DNA of 13,611 nt, taken from contig JAFLKZ010000185.1 of assembly GCA_019162915.1 (NCBI GenBank), positions 1 through 13,611 of the forward strand, in the 5' to 3' direction. Numbering within the stretch: the first letter of the stretch is position 1; each line of letters begins with the position of its first letter. Source of the DNA: Campylobacteraceae bacterium. Lineage in GTDB: Bacteria; Campylobacterota; Campylobacteria; Campylobacterales; Sulfurospirillaceae. The notes under the pieces were generated by a model. The model did no database searches. It saw only the letters and a program-made list of their open reading frames with translations, and was not told where the DNA came from. The position numbers and the translations under genes were made by a program. This document shows, in pieces, positions 1 to 8,325 of the stretch.

Positions 1-35
1 TTACTCTATTGAAGCAACTTCTGTTCTCTTAAGTC

Positions 36-64
36 AATGGTGGTGCGCCCCCCCCACCACCATT
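36..64. repeat. Perfect 10-bp inverted repeat with C8 tract, over the acyltransferase start codon
   Basis: AATGGTGGTG (36-45) and CACCACCATT (55-64) are exact reverse complements separated by nine bases. The homopolymer C8 occupies 48-55, mostly in the loop. The ATG at 37 is inside the left arm. In Campylobacterota, C or G tracts of about eight or more are typical slipped-strand contingency sites in surface-structure genes. Here a gain or loss of one C would change the frame entering the acyltransferase. Folding of the mRNA would also hide the start codon. Confidence 0.7.
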
Positions 65-2132
65 TACATCTTTCACATCCAAAGTATAGACCTGATATCG
101 ATGGACTAAGAGCTATTGCTGTTTTATCAGTTGTTGCTTTCCACGCATTTCCAAATTGGATGAGAGGAGGATTTATAGGAGTCGACATTTTCTTTGTCAT
201 TTCTGGATTTCTAATTTCTACGATTATTTTTGAAAATTTAGATAAAGGAACATTTAGCTTTTTCGAGTTTTATGCAAGACGAATTAAGCGTATTTTCCCT
301 GCGTTACTTCTTGTTTTAATTGCTTGCTATGTATTTGGATGGTTTGCATTATTAGCAGATGAATATAAACAATTAGGCAAACATATCGCGGCTGGTGCTG
401 GTTTTGTGTCTAACTTTATTCTATGGGGCGAGGCAGGTTATTTTGACAATACCGCCGAAACCAAACCCTTGTTACATCTTTGGAGCTTAGGGATAGAAGA
501 GCAATTTTATATTGTTTGGCCACTATTACTTTGGTTTGCATGGAAACAAAAATTCAATCTTTTAACCTTGACAATAACCGTTGCTCTTGTCTCATTTATA
601 CTCAATTTTAAAGGCGTTAAACACGACTTGATCGCTACATTTTATTCACCACAAACACGCTTTTGGGAACTGCTTTGTGGAAGTATTTTATCTTGGGTTA
701 TTCTTTATAAAAAAAATGCTTTTCTAACTCTAAGACTACACATTGATAGTTTGTTAGCCAAAATAATTTATCGTGATAAGACTGAAAATGATGGTAGAAC
801 TTTATCCAATATACTTTCATTTGTAGGTTTGGCTTTATTGACCTATGGGTTTTGGAAAATTGATAAAAATTTTAGTTTTCCTGGTAAGTGGGCTTTGTTG
901 CCAGTGTTGGGTGCCGTATTTATTATATTGGCCGGTGCTAAAGCTTGGATTAATCGAAAAGTTTTGTCTAATAAAATAGTGGTTTGGTTTGGATTGATCA
1001 GTTTTCCTCTTTATTTATGGCATTGGCCATTGCTGTCATTTGCGCGTATTATTGAAAGTGAAATGTCAAATAGAACTATCCGTATTTCGGTTGTATTGAC
1101 TTCTATAATACTTGCTTGGTTAACCTACAGACTTATCGAACGGCCTATACGCCTTGGTAAATATAGTAACTTAAAGGTTTTTATTCTTGTAATATTCATG
1201 GTTGTTCTAGGTATAATTGGATATAAAACTTACGATAGTGATGGCTTTAAATTCCGAGTAGCCGTAAAAAAAACGGAGGCAAACGCTTCCATGTTTACAA
1301 TGCCTGAATTAAAGGCAAGTCGTGAGTATTGTAAAAATATTATAAGTAATGATTATAATGGACATTGTTTAGTTTCTGAAGGTAAAAATATTTTATCTGA
1401 TTTTAATTTGATATTTATTGGTGATAGCCACAGTGAAGCTCTCACTATGGGTTACTTTAATTTTGAGAAATCAGAAATCTTCTTGTCTCTTGGTAGGGGT
1501 GGTTGCCTTCCGTTTGTTGGTGTCGAGAGATTCACTGAAAATGGACCTATAAATTGTGAAAGCTTTTACAAACCTTATTTTGATAATATTATAAATAAGT
1601 CTTCATCAAAATCTACATTATTAATTTCGGCTAGATATTCGGCTTATGTTGAAGGTTCTGGATTCGGAGAAATTGATAATAAAGATCGCGCTCCTGGAAA
1701 CTTGCACATACAAAAACCTGGTGCAAAAGTGGAAGGTTCGTTAACATTATATAAAAATATTTTTTATGAAGGATTGTTAGATACTCTAAAGTTAGTAAGC
1801 AATAAGGTTCAAAATGTTGTTATAGTTCTTCAAGTTCCAGAGTTAGGATTTGATCCTAGATCTTGTATTGAAAGACCATTTGCAAATTCCAAGTTAAATT
1901 GTTATGTTTTAAAAAAAGATGTGTTAAACAGGCAAAATAATTATCGATTTATTATTAATGAAATTGCTAAATTTGATTTTGTGATCAAGAAAAATGCTAT
2001 GCAGTTCGTAATGGAGAAATGTTATACAGAGATGATGATCACATAAGTGTATTAGGTGCAAAAGCTGTGCTAAGAGATATGTATTCAAAAGGTTACATTA
2101 ATGAACAACTAGAGGGTAAACCAACCCTCTAA
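37..2132 (+). pseudogene. OafA-type O-acyltransferase with SGNH domain, frameshifted near the 3' end
   Basis: A polytopic inner-membrane acyltransferase (acyltransferase_3 family) that would O-acetylate a surface glycan such as O-antigen or capsule. The N-terminal half shows family hallmarks: DGLRAIAVLSVVAFHAF with the likely catalytic His36, GIEEQFYIVWPLLL, YSPQTRFWEL and FPLYLWHWPLL, among about ten hydrophobic segments. From about residue 450 an SGNH esterase-like domain follows, with GDSH (Ser464) and ISARYS. The frame read from 37 stops at 2046, ending KCYTEMMIT. The last SGNH block is in the -1 frame from about 1977: FCDQEKCYAVRNG, then LYRDDDHISVLGAKAV, with a stop at 2130-2132. Adding one T to the T run at 1977-1980 restores a continuous protein of about 698 residues. 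The start at 37 is uncertain: no good ribosome site is visible, the first 15 residues (His-rich, before KYRPDIDG) are atypical, and the ATG lies in a hairpin with a C8 tract. It could be phase-variable, a decaying gene or an assembly error. Confidence 0.85.
2110..2131. terminator. Hairpin at the end of the acyltransferase
   Basis: TAGAGGGT (2110-2117) pairs perfectly with ACCCTCTA (2124-2131) around the loop AAACCA. It overlaps the restored stop codon of the acyltransferase (2130-2132) and lies between that gene and the convergent ArdA-like gene. There is no clear U tract on either strand, so it may act only as an mRNA 3' end or a weak terminator. Confidence 0.45.
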
Positions 2133-2170
2133 TAACTATACAGCCTTCCTTTGTCAAGCGAAGCGCAGAA

Positions 2171-2521
2171 CTAGTCAATATTATTGCTAATGATAGGTGG
2201 CAGTTTATCTAGCTCATAACACTCTTGAAGTAGAGAGTACGCCATATCTTCTAAGGTTTGGTTTTCATGGATAATAACATCATCTGCTTTTCCAATAGCA
2301 TCATCAATATCGTATGTAATCTGTTGACTTGGAAGAAATACCACTGCCTTTTGTTGTAAAGGATTGAGTTCTGAAAGTTTACCAACATCGTCATTCATAT
2401 CCCACGGAGAGTCATACTCACCTACATTGAAAAGACTTTGACCCATCCACTCATAATCAGTAATGAAGATTTCTTTATGCGTGACATCGGATTGGCACAG
2501 GTATTCACCTTCACTCCACAT
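2171..2521 (-). CDS. ArdA-like antirestriction protein, apparently shortened at both ends
   Basis: A 116-residue, strongly acidic protein. The order of motifs fits the ArdA family of DNA mimics, which bind and block type I restriction enzymes: EIFITDYEW (compare the family's E-x-x-I-x-DYE), FNVGEYDS followed by a Leu-rich helix with Asn/Asp (MNDDVGKLSEL), then TLEDMAYSLLQECYELDKLP, and finally SNNID where the family has a YIDY-type motif. Typical ArdA proteins have about 165 residues. This one lacks the usual N-terminal segment of about 40 residues and stops immediately after NNID, before the usual RDL tail. An in-frame TAG stands directly before the ATG, and the ribosome site is weak. Such genes usually ride on plasmids, conjugative elements or phages, so this may be the remnant of a past insertion. 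Family assignment is from motifs only; it could also be an unrelated acidic protein. Confidence 0.55.
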   Translation of the reverse strand: MWSEGEYLCQSDVTHKEIFITDYEWMGQSLFNVGEYDSPWDMNDDVGKLSELNPLQQKAVVFLPSQQITYDIDDAIGKADDVIIHENQTLEDMAYSLLQECYELDKLPPIISNNID

Positions 2522-2557
2522 CTATTTTCAGCCTAAAGGTGGTGAGCCACTTGCATG

Positions 2558-2569
2558 TTTACATGTAAA
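2558..2569. repeat. Palindrome TTTACATGTAAA just after the CHAD gene
   Basis: A perfect 12-bp palindrome starting 4 bp beyond the stop codon of the CHAD gene (minus strand, stop at 2573-2575). Its core TTACATGTAA recurs at 4715-4724, at the same relative place after ygiQ. Function is unknown; it could be a transcript-end signal or a protein-binding site. Confidence 0.4.
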
Positions 2570-2572
2570 GTT

Positions 2573-3379
2573 TTATGGTAGGTCTTGAAATAGTTTATCT
2601 GATGAAAGATAGATTTCTAATTCATGTAGTTTATTTTTGATTTTTTCTTTAAAAATAACCACAAGTTTGGAAGCTCCTTCAACTTTTTGAAGTCGTGATT
2701 CGATAAGTTCTATCCAGACATAACAGTCGTTAATATCACCTAAAATATCTTGTAATTTTTTAAGATTGTTCAAATAATCAATTTCGCTATTAAATGATAA
2801 ATAGAGTGCATAGCGTACTTTTTTAAACATTTTTCGTATTTCGTGGAGTTGTTCTAAATGATGCATCGCTTCAGGTAAAAGACGATGAATGATCTCATTT
2901 TTTTCTTTAATGTACTGGTCTATATAAGGCTGAAAATCATTTTTTTCAACGCCTTCAAGATGTGGCGTAAAATGAAGTCCATGAAGCCTTAGTTTTGAAA
3001 CGGTCTCTTTTTTAATAAGTTTTTTTATAAATGCCTTCCAAAATTTTGCCCTTGTATGCTTTAGTGTGGCTATAAATTTTGGGTGAACAAGGGAACTGTT
3101 CTTTTTAGCCCAATGAATAAGAACATCCAAATTTCTAATATCACCTCCGATAGAATTGAATTTTTTTAAATGTTTTTGGAGTTTGTGGATGGGAAAATTA
3201 GCCCTCTCAAATATCTCACACCATGTGCGTAATTTTCTAAAATTAACACGAAAATCATGCAGCGTTTCAATATCATCATCTACAAAAAAATCAATCTCTT
3301 TTGCCGCAATTAAAGAGATAAGTGAAGAGAATTTTTGTGCAATACTCAGCGCATTGACATCGGTTTCAATTGTTTTCAT
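2573..3379 (-). CDS. CHAD-domain protein
   Basis: A 268-residue helical protein filled by one CHAD domain (conserved histidine alpha-helical domain), a fold that binds inorganic polyphosphate and is often found at polyphosphate granules. The first helical repeat carries the signature HDFRVNFRKLRT (residues 41-52). The second half has LHEIRKMFKKVRYALYL and LQDILGDINDC, both typical. It is rich in Lys, Arg and His, as expected for polyanion binding, and shows no signal peptide or membrane segment, so it is probably cytosolic. Its ATG overlaps the stop of the upstream MgtC/DUF4010 gene by 4 bp (ATGA), which implies translational coupling. The overlap fixes the start. The pairing suggests a role linking polyphosphate with divalent cations, but that is inference. 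Confidence 0.85.
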   Translation of the reverse strand: MKTIETDVNALSIAQKFSSLISLIAAKEIDFFVDDDIETLHDFRVNFRKLRTWCEIFERANFPIHKLQKHLKKFNSIGGDIRNLDVLIHWAKKNSSLVHPKFIATLKHTRAKFWKAFIKKLIKKETVSKLRLHGLHFTPHLEGVEKNDFQPYIDQYIKEKNEIIHRLLPEAMHHLEQLHEIRKMFKKVRYALYLSFNSEIDYLNNLKKLQDILGDINDCYVWIELIESRLQKVEGASKLVVIFKEKIKNKLHELEIYLSSDKLFQDLP

Positions 3380-4626
3380 AGCACCATCCCTCTATAAGTT
3401 GTGATAAAAGAAAATATCGTAATGAAGAGATAACTTCCAACATAAATAGCCGTTTCTCGATTTCCTAGTATAGCGACAATGGCGAATTTAACAAGTGAAT
3501 TAGACAAAATAGCTAAAATAGTACCGTTGAGGACGATAGTTGAAGAGATACCACTTTTGGCAAAGGAGGCCAACGAAAGAACAACGGCGTCAACATCAGC
3601 TACGCCAGAGATGAAAGAGATGACATAAACTCCAGAATTACCAAAGGTATCATTTGCAAAGGTTATCAATGCAATTACTACGCCAAAAAAAGCTCCTAAC
3701 ATAAGTGCTTCAGAGAGTTTAAAGGGATTTTTAAAGGTTATTTTTTGCGCAATAGGGTCGTTTTTTGTGGTGAAGTAAAGATATCCTAGAAAAGTGTAAC
3801 CGATAAGCGTAGCGACAACGATAGGTATTAAAATCATTTTTGCTAATTCTGGATTGACAACATATAATTCAAAAAAAACACGAATAAGCATGAGCGAGCA
3901 GGCTAGAGATATACCAATTGCAATATTTTTTGAAAGGGATGGATTTTCTTTTCCTTGTCTTCCTAGGCTTAGTGTTACTGCTGTTGAAGAGACAAGTCCT
4001 CCAAAAAATCCTTCCAATCCAATGCCATGTTTTACCCCAAGTATGCGAACACAGATGTAGCCAAAAAAGGAAATTCCAGCCACAAGAACTACCATCATCC
4101 ATATAGTATAAGGATTGAAGTAGCCCCAAGGGTCGATGGGTTTATCGGGAAGTATAGGGAGAATAACAAATGTCATCATCAGAAAAATAATAGCAGCACT
4201 TAAATCTTTTTTTTCGATTACTTTTTCAAATTGTTGTATTTTATCTTTACTATTTAAGACAATAAGTACAGCAATGGTCACAAAAATGCAAAGGATTGTT
4301 GTTTCAAATGCGAGTAGGACGCCTATTAAAAATGTAACAAAAGCAGAAAGTTCAGTAGTAATTCCATTTTCCTCAGGTGTGCTGTTGACTTTATGCACAA
4401 CAATAAGTAAAGTCCCAAAAAAAAGAGTTGCCATGAGTGTAAAAAAGGGAATATAGACGGACAATAAAGCTGAGAGATAACCAATTAAACCGATCATAGA
4501 GAATGTTCTAGCCCCACCAAAATCTTTTCTACGATTGGCGTAAAGAATATTCATCTCACGTTGTAAACCAATAGAAAAACCTATAACCATCGCGATAATA
4601 ATATTTTGAAAAATGAGTAAATCCAT
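3376..4626 (-). CDS. MgtC/SapB-like DUF4010 family membrane protein
   Basis: A membrane protein of about 416 residues with roughly a dozen hydrophobic segments. The N-terminal part resembles MgtC/SapB: AMVIGFSIGLQRE (about 13-25) and GARTFSMIGLIGYLSALL (about 38-55). The C-terminal part matches DUF4010, with GLVSSTAVTLSLGRQGK and ISGVADVDAVVLSLAS. MgtC proteins are linked to magnesium stress and to modulating membrane ATPases. The DUF4010 fusion has no established substrate, so transport is only a guess. I place the start at the ATG at 4624-4626 because GGAGGG lies 8 nt upstream; the adjacent in-frame GTG (4627-4629) is possible but less well spaced. It is the first gene of a two-gene operon with the CHAD protein, overlapping it by 4 bp. 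The 100-bp gap upstream is very AT-rich and likely holds the promoter. Confidence 0.82.
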   Translation of the reverse strand: MDLLIFQNIIIAMVIGFSIGLQREMNILYANRRKDFGGARTFSMIGLIGYLSALLSVYIPFFTLMATLFFGTLLIVVHKVNSTPEENGITTELSAFVTFLIGVLLAFETTILCIFVTIAVLIVLNSKDKIQQFEKVIEKKDLSAAIIFLMMTFVILPILPDKPIDPWGYFNPYTIWMMVVLVAGISFFGYICVRILGVKHGIGLEGFFGGLVSSTAVTLSLGRQGKENPSLSKNIAIGISLACSLMLIRVFFELYVVNPELAKMILIPIVVATLIGYTFLGYLYFTTKNDPIAQKITFKNPFKLSEALMLGAFFGVVIALITFANDTFGNSGVYVISFISGVADVDAVVLSLASFAKSGISSTIVLNGTILAILSNSLVKFAIVAILGNRETAIYVGSYLFITIFSFITTYRGMVL

Positions 4627-4714
4627 CACCAGTGCCCTCCGTTAGTATTAACATCCAGCTACTTGAATTTTATAAATTAATTTTATCACAAAAGTATTTA
4701 AAAAGTATTAGACT

Positions 4715-4724
4715 TTACATGTAA
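4715..4724. repeat. Palindrome TTACATGTAA just after ygiQ
   Basis: A second copy of the palindrome found at 2558-2569. It begins 7 bp past the stop codon of the ygiQ gene (minus strand, stop at 4731-4733). The two copies share CTTTACATGTAA when one is read on the other strand, and they bracket the MgtC/CHAD operon. This copy also lies about 90 bp upstream of the MgtC/DUF4010 start, so an operator role is possible. Confidence 0.4.
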
Positions 4725-4730
4725 GATTAT

Positions 4731-6402
4731 TTATGAGTCAAAACCACTTCTAAATCTTGGTTCTTTTTTAGCCACAACAATCTCTTTTTGTCGCTCTTTT
4801 TTCAAAGTATCTCGCTCTACAAAAAGAGGTTTACGCGTTTTGGGATCAAGTCCTGTGTAGTACATCAGCGTAGAGTAAGTTGAGGGGGTTGGTGTAAAAA
4901 CTTGAGCTTGCTCTGGACTCATTTTGAGAACATTAGTTGCAAAGTCTTTGAGGTTTTGCATATGTTTTTCTTCACATCCAGGATGTGCGGCTATGAGATA
5001 GTAGGTGAGAAATTGTTTTTTCCCTGATTCTTTATTGAGTCTATCAAAGAGAATTTTAAAATCCACAAGAGATTGTTTGCCTGGTTTTCCCATTAGTCCC
5101 AATATTTCATCGTCGATGTGTTCAGGCGCAATTTTCATTTGACCACTTATGTGATGATTAACGATTTCTTTGAGATAGTCATAACCGTATGCTTTGTCAT
5201 CACTAATGAGGTCATACCGTACACCAGAAGCAATAAATGCTTTTTTGATACCTGGGATATCGCGAACTTTACGTAGAAGCGAGATTTGTTTTTGGTGTGT
5301 TGGTTTTAAAGATTTACACATCGTAGGGAACATACAACTTTTCTCTTCACATGTTCCTTTATTGATTTTTTTGGTACACTCATAGCCGTACATATTAGCA
5401 GTAGGTCCTCCAATATCGGAGATAATGCCTTTAAAATCTTTGTAAGTCGTAAAAAGTTTCGCTTCTTTGAGGATAGAATCCTCACTGCGACTTCGTATAG
5501 TTCGACCTTGATGCACACTAATGGCACAAAAGCTACATTCACCATAACAGCCTTGGTGCGTTGAGATAGAGAATTTTATAGTTTCTAAGGCTTTGACTTT
5601 ACCCTCTTTTTGATGATACGGGTGCAAGTCGCGCTCATAAGAAAGTGCGCTCACTTCATCTAACTCTTGCGTGTTAAGATAAAGGGCGGGAGGATTTTGA
5701 ATAAGGTAGCGACTATCCACTTTTTGACAAAGTCCTTTTGCACTTATAGGGTCATTGTTGTGGTAAAAAAGGTCAAACATATCGATGAATTTATTTTTGT
5801 CACTCACTACTTCATCATGACTTGGGAGTTGTATGTAGTCCACTTTAGGCTCTTTTGAAATGTAGCTAAAACTCTACAATACTAATGTCTGCCATACCAT
5901 AGATGAGATAATCAGCTTTGGCATCAAAGATGATGGGTTTTCGAAGTTTATTGGACCAAAAATCATAATGACTCACGCGTCTTAAACTCGCTTCAATGCC
6001 ACCTAGCATGATGGGTGCTGTCTCTTTAAAGTATTGACGGATGAGATTGGTGTAGACTAAGCTTGCACGGTCTGGTCGTTTGTTGTTAACGCCACCAGGG
6101 GTATAATCATCGTCACTTCTAAATTTTTTAGTTGCCGTATAGTTTGACACCATTGAATCAACACTTCCACCACTCACACCCCAAAAAAGTTTAGGCTCTC
6201 CCAATCTTTTAATATCAATATCGCTTGTGATGTCAGGTTGCCCAATGATACCCACGCGATACCCCGCCTTTTCCAATACTCTTCCAACCACGGCAATGCC
6301 CATATAAGGGCTATCGATATAAGCATCTGAGGTAACAAGAATGATATCAAGGTGTCTCCATCCTCGTTTTTTCATCTCAGCTCTCGTAGTTGGTAAAAAC
6401 AT
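4731..6402 (-). pseudogene. ygiQ: YgiQ family radical SAM protein, broken by internal deletion and frameshift
   Basis: Two reading frames together make one YgiQ protein. The N-terminal piece (5866-6402, 178 residues) starts with the family's MFLPTTRAEMKKRGW and holds the B12-binding-like region (GVSGGSVDSMVSNYT, TPGG, IMLGGIEASLRRVSHYDFWS), ending IVEF at a TAG. The C-terminal piece is open from about 5873 to 4731 in another frame: SYISKEPKVDYIQLPSHDEV, then the radical SAM cluster motif GCYGECSFC (Cx3Cx2C), GGPTANMYG with following cysteines, and GQMKIAPEHIDD. The family normally has about 18-20 more residues between VE and the YI-like strand (helix AHRLA.G..I..I.G type). Those codons are missing here and the frame is shifted, so a deletion not divisible by three is likely at about 5866-5876. 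GGAG lies 4 nt before the ATG, supporting the start at 6402. The reaction catalysed by YgiQ is not firmly known. Divergent from pgi. Confidence 0.82.
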
Positions 6403-6432
6403 AATACTCCAATGGAAAAAATTTATAGTAAA

Positions 6433-6441
6433 AATATAGCA
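6433..6441 (-). promoter_or_regulatory. Candidate extended -10 element for ygiQ
   Basis: On the minus strand the sequence reads TGCTATATT, an extended -10 type hexamer (TATATT) about 30 nt upstream of the ygiQ start, in the divergent ygiQ/pgi gap. Campylobacterota sigma-70 promoters depend mainly on the -10 region, so no -35 was required. This is by eye only. Confidence 0.3.
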
Positions 6442-6515
6442 TAACGCCTATTGGTTTTGGCTTTTTTAAGATTGTTAGTAGTAATATCACCGCAATTATT
6501 ATTGGGAGGAAAAAT

Positions 6516-7775
6516 TTGAAAAATTCACTTTATTTTAACATCAAAGTTGAAGAGGGTATCTTTGAAAAGATACAAAATGAACAAAAAACGATAGGTTATT
6601 ACGCACTTCCAGACCAAAATATTAGTTATCTTGAAGATTATCTTGAAGATTTTAAATCAAAAAATGACTTTGATGCTATCAAAGATATCGCCATTATCGG
6701 TATTGGTGGAAGCTCTTTAGGTCCAAAAGCCATTTTTAGAGCATTGGAGGGAATACGAGATTTTGATAAAAAGCTCCATTTCTTTGAAAGTACAGACCCA
6801 GCAGCGATTCGCTCAACGCTTAACAAGATTGATAGTAAAAACGCACACTTTTTTGTGATTAGTAAATCAGGCTCTACGATAGAGACGATTTCTGTGTACA
6901 AGTATGTTTTGGCTGTCCTTCAAGAAAGAGAGATTCCACTTGACTTTAGATTTACGTTTGTAACCGATTCAGGTTCAAAACTTGAAGCACATGCTAAAAC
7001 ATCAAACTCATTTGTACTGCATATACCAGCGAATGTTGGTGGACGATTTTCAGTACTTAGTGCGGCAGGACTAGCACCTTTACTTTTAGCGGGGGTTGAT
7101 ATTCAACGATTATTGGATGGTGCGCAAACGATTAAAAAAAGCTTTTTTGAAGATGGTTACATCAAAGAGACACTTCTTAAAAAAGCCACTTATTACGCGA
7201 AAAACTCTATGCACTATAATGTCAATACACTTTTTGCGTACTCTGAAAGTTTGGATTATTTTACCGATTGGTATGTTCAGCTTTGGGGTGAAAGTTTGGG
7301 TAAAAAACAAAAGCAGAGTAGTTTTAACGTCGGACTTACACCTATTGGACTCATTGGACCAAAGGACCAACATTCATTTTTACAATTAATTGTTGAGGGA
7401 CTTCGAGATAAAAGTGTTACTGTTTTAAAAGTGGAAAATTTTGATGACAAAATCAAGATACCAGACATCACACTTCCCGAACTAGAATCGTTAGACCTTA
7501 TGAATAACATCGCTTTTTGTGACCTTATCAACATGCAAGCAGACTCGACGATGGAAGCACTCTTAGATAAAAAAGATATTCCTGTGGATACCATTACCAT
7601 TAAGCACATTGATGAAGAAAATATTGGTAAGCTTATCTTTTATTATGAATTACTCACATCGCTCTTAGGCCAAATGATGAATGTTAATGCCTACGACCAA
7701 CCAGGTGTTGAAGATGGTAAAAAGATATTAGAGAAAAAACTCATTGAAGAAAAAAAGAAAAGAAAATATAGTTAA
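6516..7775 (+). CDS. pgi: Glucose-6-phosphate isomerase
   Basis: Interconverts glucose 6-phosphate and fructose 6-phosphate in the cytosol; in organisms of this type mainly for gluconeogenesis and supply of sugar precursors for surface glycans. The 419-residue protein is the short bacterial form, against about 550 in E. coli. It contains the sugar-phosphate loop GIGGSSLGP (62-70), SKSGSTIET, PGI signature 1 (NVGGRFSVLSAAGL, from residue 173) and PGI signature 2 (GQMMNVNAYDQPGVEDGKK, 385-403) with the catalytic region intact. The start is a TTG at 6516, supported by GGGAGGA at 6504-6510, spacing 5; no ATG is close enough. Monocistronic by position: divergent from ygiQ upstream, convergent with the TerB-like gene downstream, with a shared hairpin between. 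Confidence 0.95.
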   Translation: MKNSLYFNIKVEEGIFEKIQNEQKTIGYYALPDQNISYLEDYLEDFKSKNDFDAIKDIAIIGIGGSSLGPKAIFRALEGIRDFDKKLHFFESTDPAAIRSTLNKIDSKNAHFFVISKSGSTIETISVYKYVLAVLQEREIPLDFRFTFVTDSGSKLEAHAKTSNSFVLHIPANVGGRFSVLSAAGLAPLLLAGVDIQRLLDGAQTIKKSFFEDGYIKETLLKKATYYAKNSMHYNVNTLFAYSESLDYFTDWYVQLWGESLGKKQKQSSFNVGLTPIGLIGPKDQHSFLQLIVEGLRDKSVTVLKVENFDDKIKIPDITLPELESLDLMNNIAFCDLINMQADSTMEALLDKKDIPVDTITIKHIDEENIGKLIFYYELLTSLLGQMMNVNAYDQPGVEDGKKILEKKLIEEKKKRKYS

Positions 7776-7781
7776 TAAGGC

Positions 7782-7814
7782 GAGGGCATTTTAAATGAAT
7801 AGAAAAATGCCCTC
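7782..7814. terminator. Bidirectional hairpin between pgi and the TerB-like gene
   Basis: GAGGGCATTTT (7782-7792) pairs perfectly over 11 bp with AAAATGCCCTC (7804-7814) around an 11-nt loop. It lies 6 bp after the pgi stop and 5 bp before the end of the convergent TerB-like gene. A-rich and T-rich bases are within the stem arms and the following bases (ATATCTTA) are U-moderate, so it is probably a shared terminator. Confidence 0.7.
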
Positions 7815-7819
7815 ATATC

Positions 7820-8218
7820 TTAGTCTTGCGTTAATAACAAAGCTTGTTCATAAAGGGCAGCGCCTATTTTTCCCCACATTGAAAAATGGTGAATTTCTTT
7901 TTCTGTAAAATCAAATTTTAGTGCTATTTTAGCGATTGTTTTATGCTCGTAAATACCAAATTTATCATCAATATGGATAAGAACCATCAGTGACAACATA
8001 GCTATCTTTTGGCTCTCTTTAGTCATAAATATTTGTAGATTATCTTCTAATATAAATTGGTCTTTGTCTATTTCAACATTTTCTATTCCCATCTCTGTAC
8101 AATACTCATTGACGATTTCACGCTCTTTTGGCCCATATTCACCATCAATTTTTGCTATGTATTGTGCAAGTTGGATAAAAGCAAATTTTTCTTCAGTTTC
8201 AAGTTTCATAAGTAACAA
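7820..8218 (-). CDS. TerB-like tellurite-resistance-family domain protein
   Basis: A 132-residue soluble all-helical protein. AKIDGEYGPKEREIVNEYC (about residues 22-40) is the acidic first repeat typical of TerB/TerB-like domains, and the middle contains a second helix-turn-helix repeat with acidic residues (LMVLIHIDDKFGIYEHKTI). TerB-like proteins bind divalent metal and appear in stress and membrane-associated complexes; the precise role here is unknown. No ter operon neighbours are present, so it should not be read as tellurite resistance. A TTG start at 8218 is chosen because AAGGA lies 7 nt upstream; the ATG four codons in (8209) would be 16 nt away from it. Convergent with pgi and divergent from the TetR gene. 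Confidence 0.72.
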   Translation of the reverse strand: MLLMKLETEEKFAFIQLAQYIAKIDGEYGPKEREIVNEYCTEMGIENVEIDKDQFILEDNLQIFMTKESQKIAMLSLMVLIHIDDKFGIYEHKTIAKIALKFDFTEKEIHHFSMWGKIGAALYEQALLLTQD

Positions 8219-8325
8219 TTTGTATTCCTTCTATTTTTTATTTTTTAAATTATAGTCAAAAATTTTAAATAAAGATTAATAAAATGGTAGAATTATCGTC
8301 AAAGATTTCTCAAAGGATAGACGAA

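Noticed and set aside
4136..4456. Plus-strand open frame of 106 codons
   Set aside because: It is antisense to the hydrophobic MgtC/DUF4010 gene, with no ribosome site or family resemblance.
7277..7609. Minus-strand open frame of 110 codons
   Set aside because: It is antisense to conserved pgi coding sequence; a shadow frame.
7820..8218. Tellurite resistance determinant
   Set aside because: Only a lone TerB-like domain; no terZACDE-type neighbours are present.
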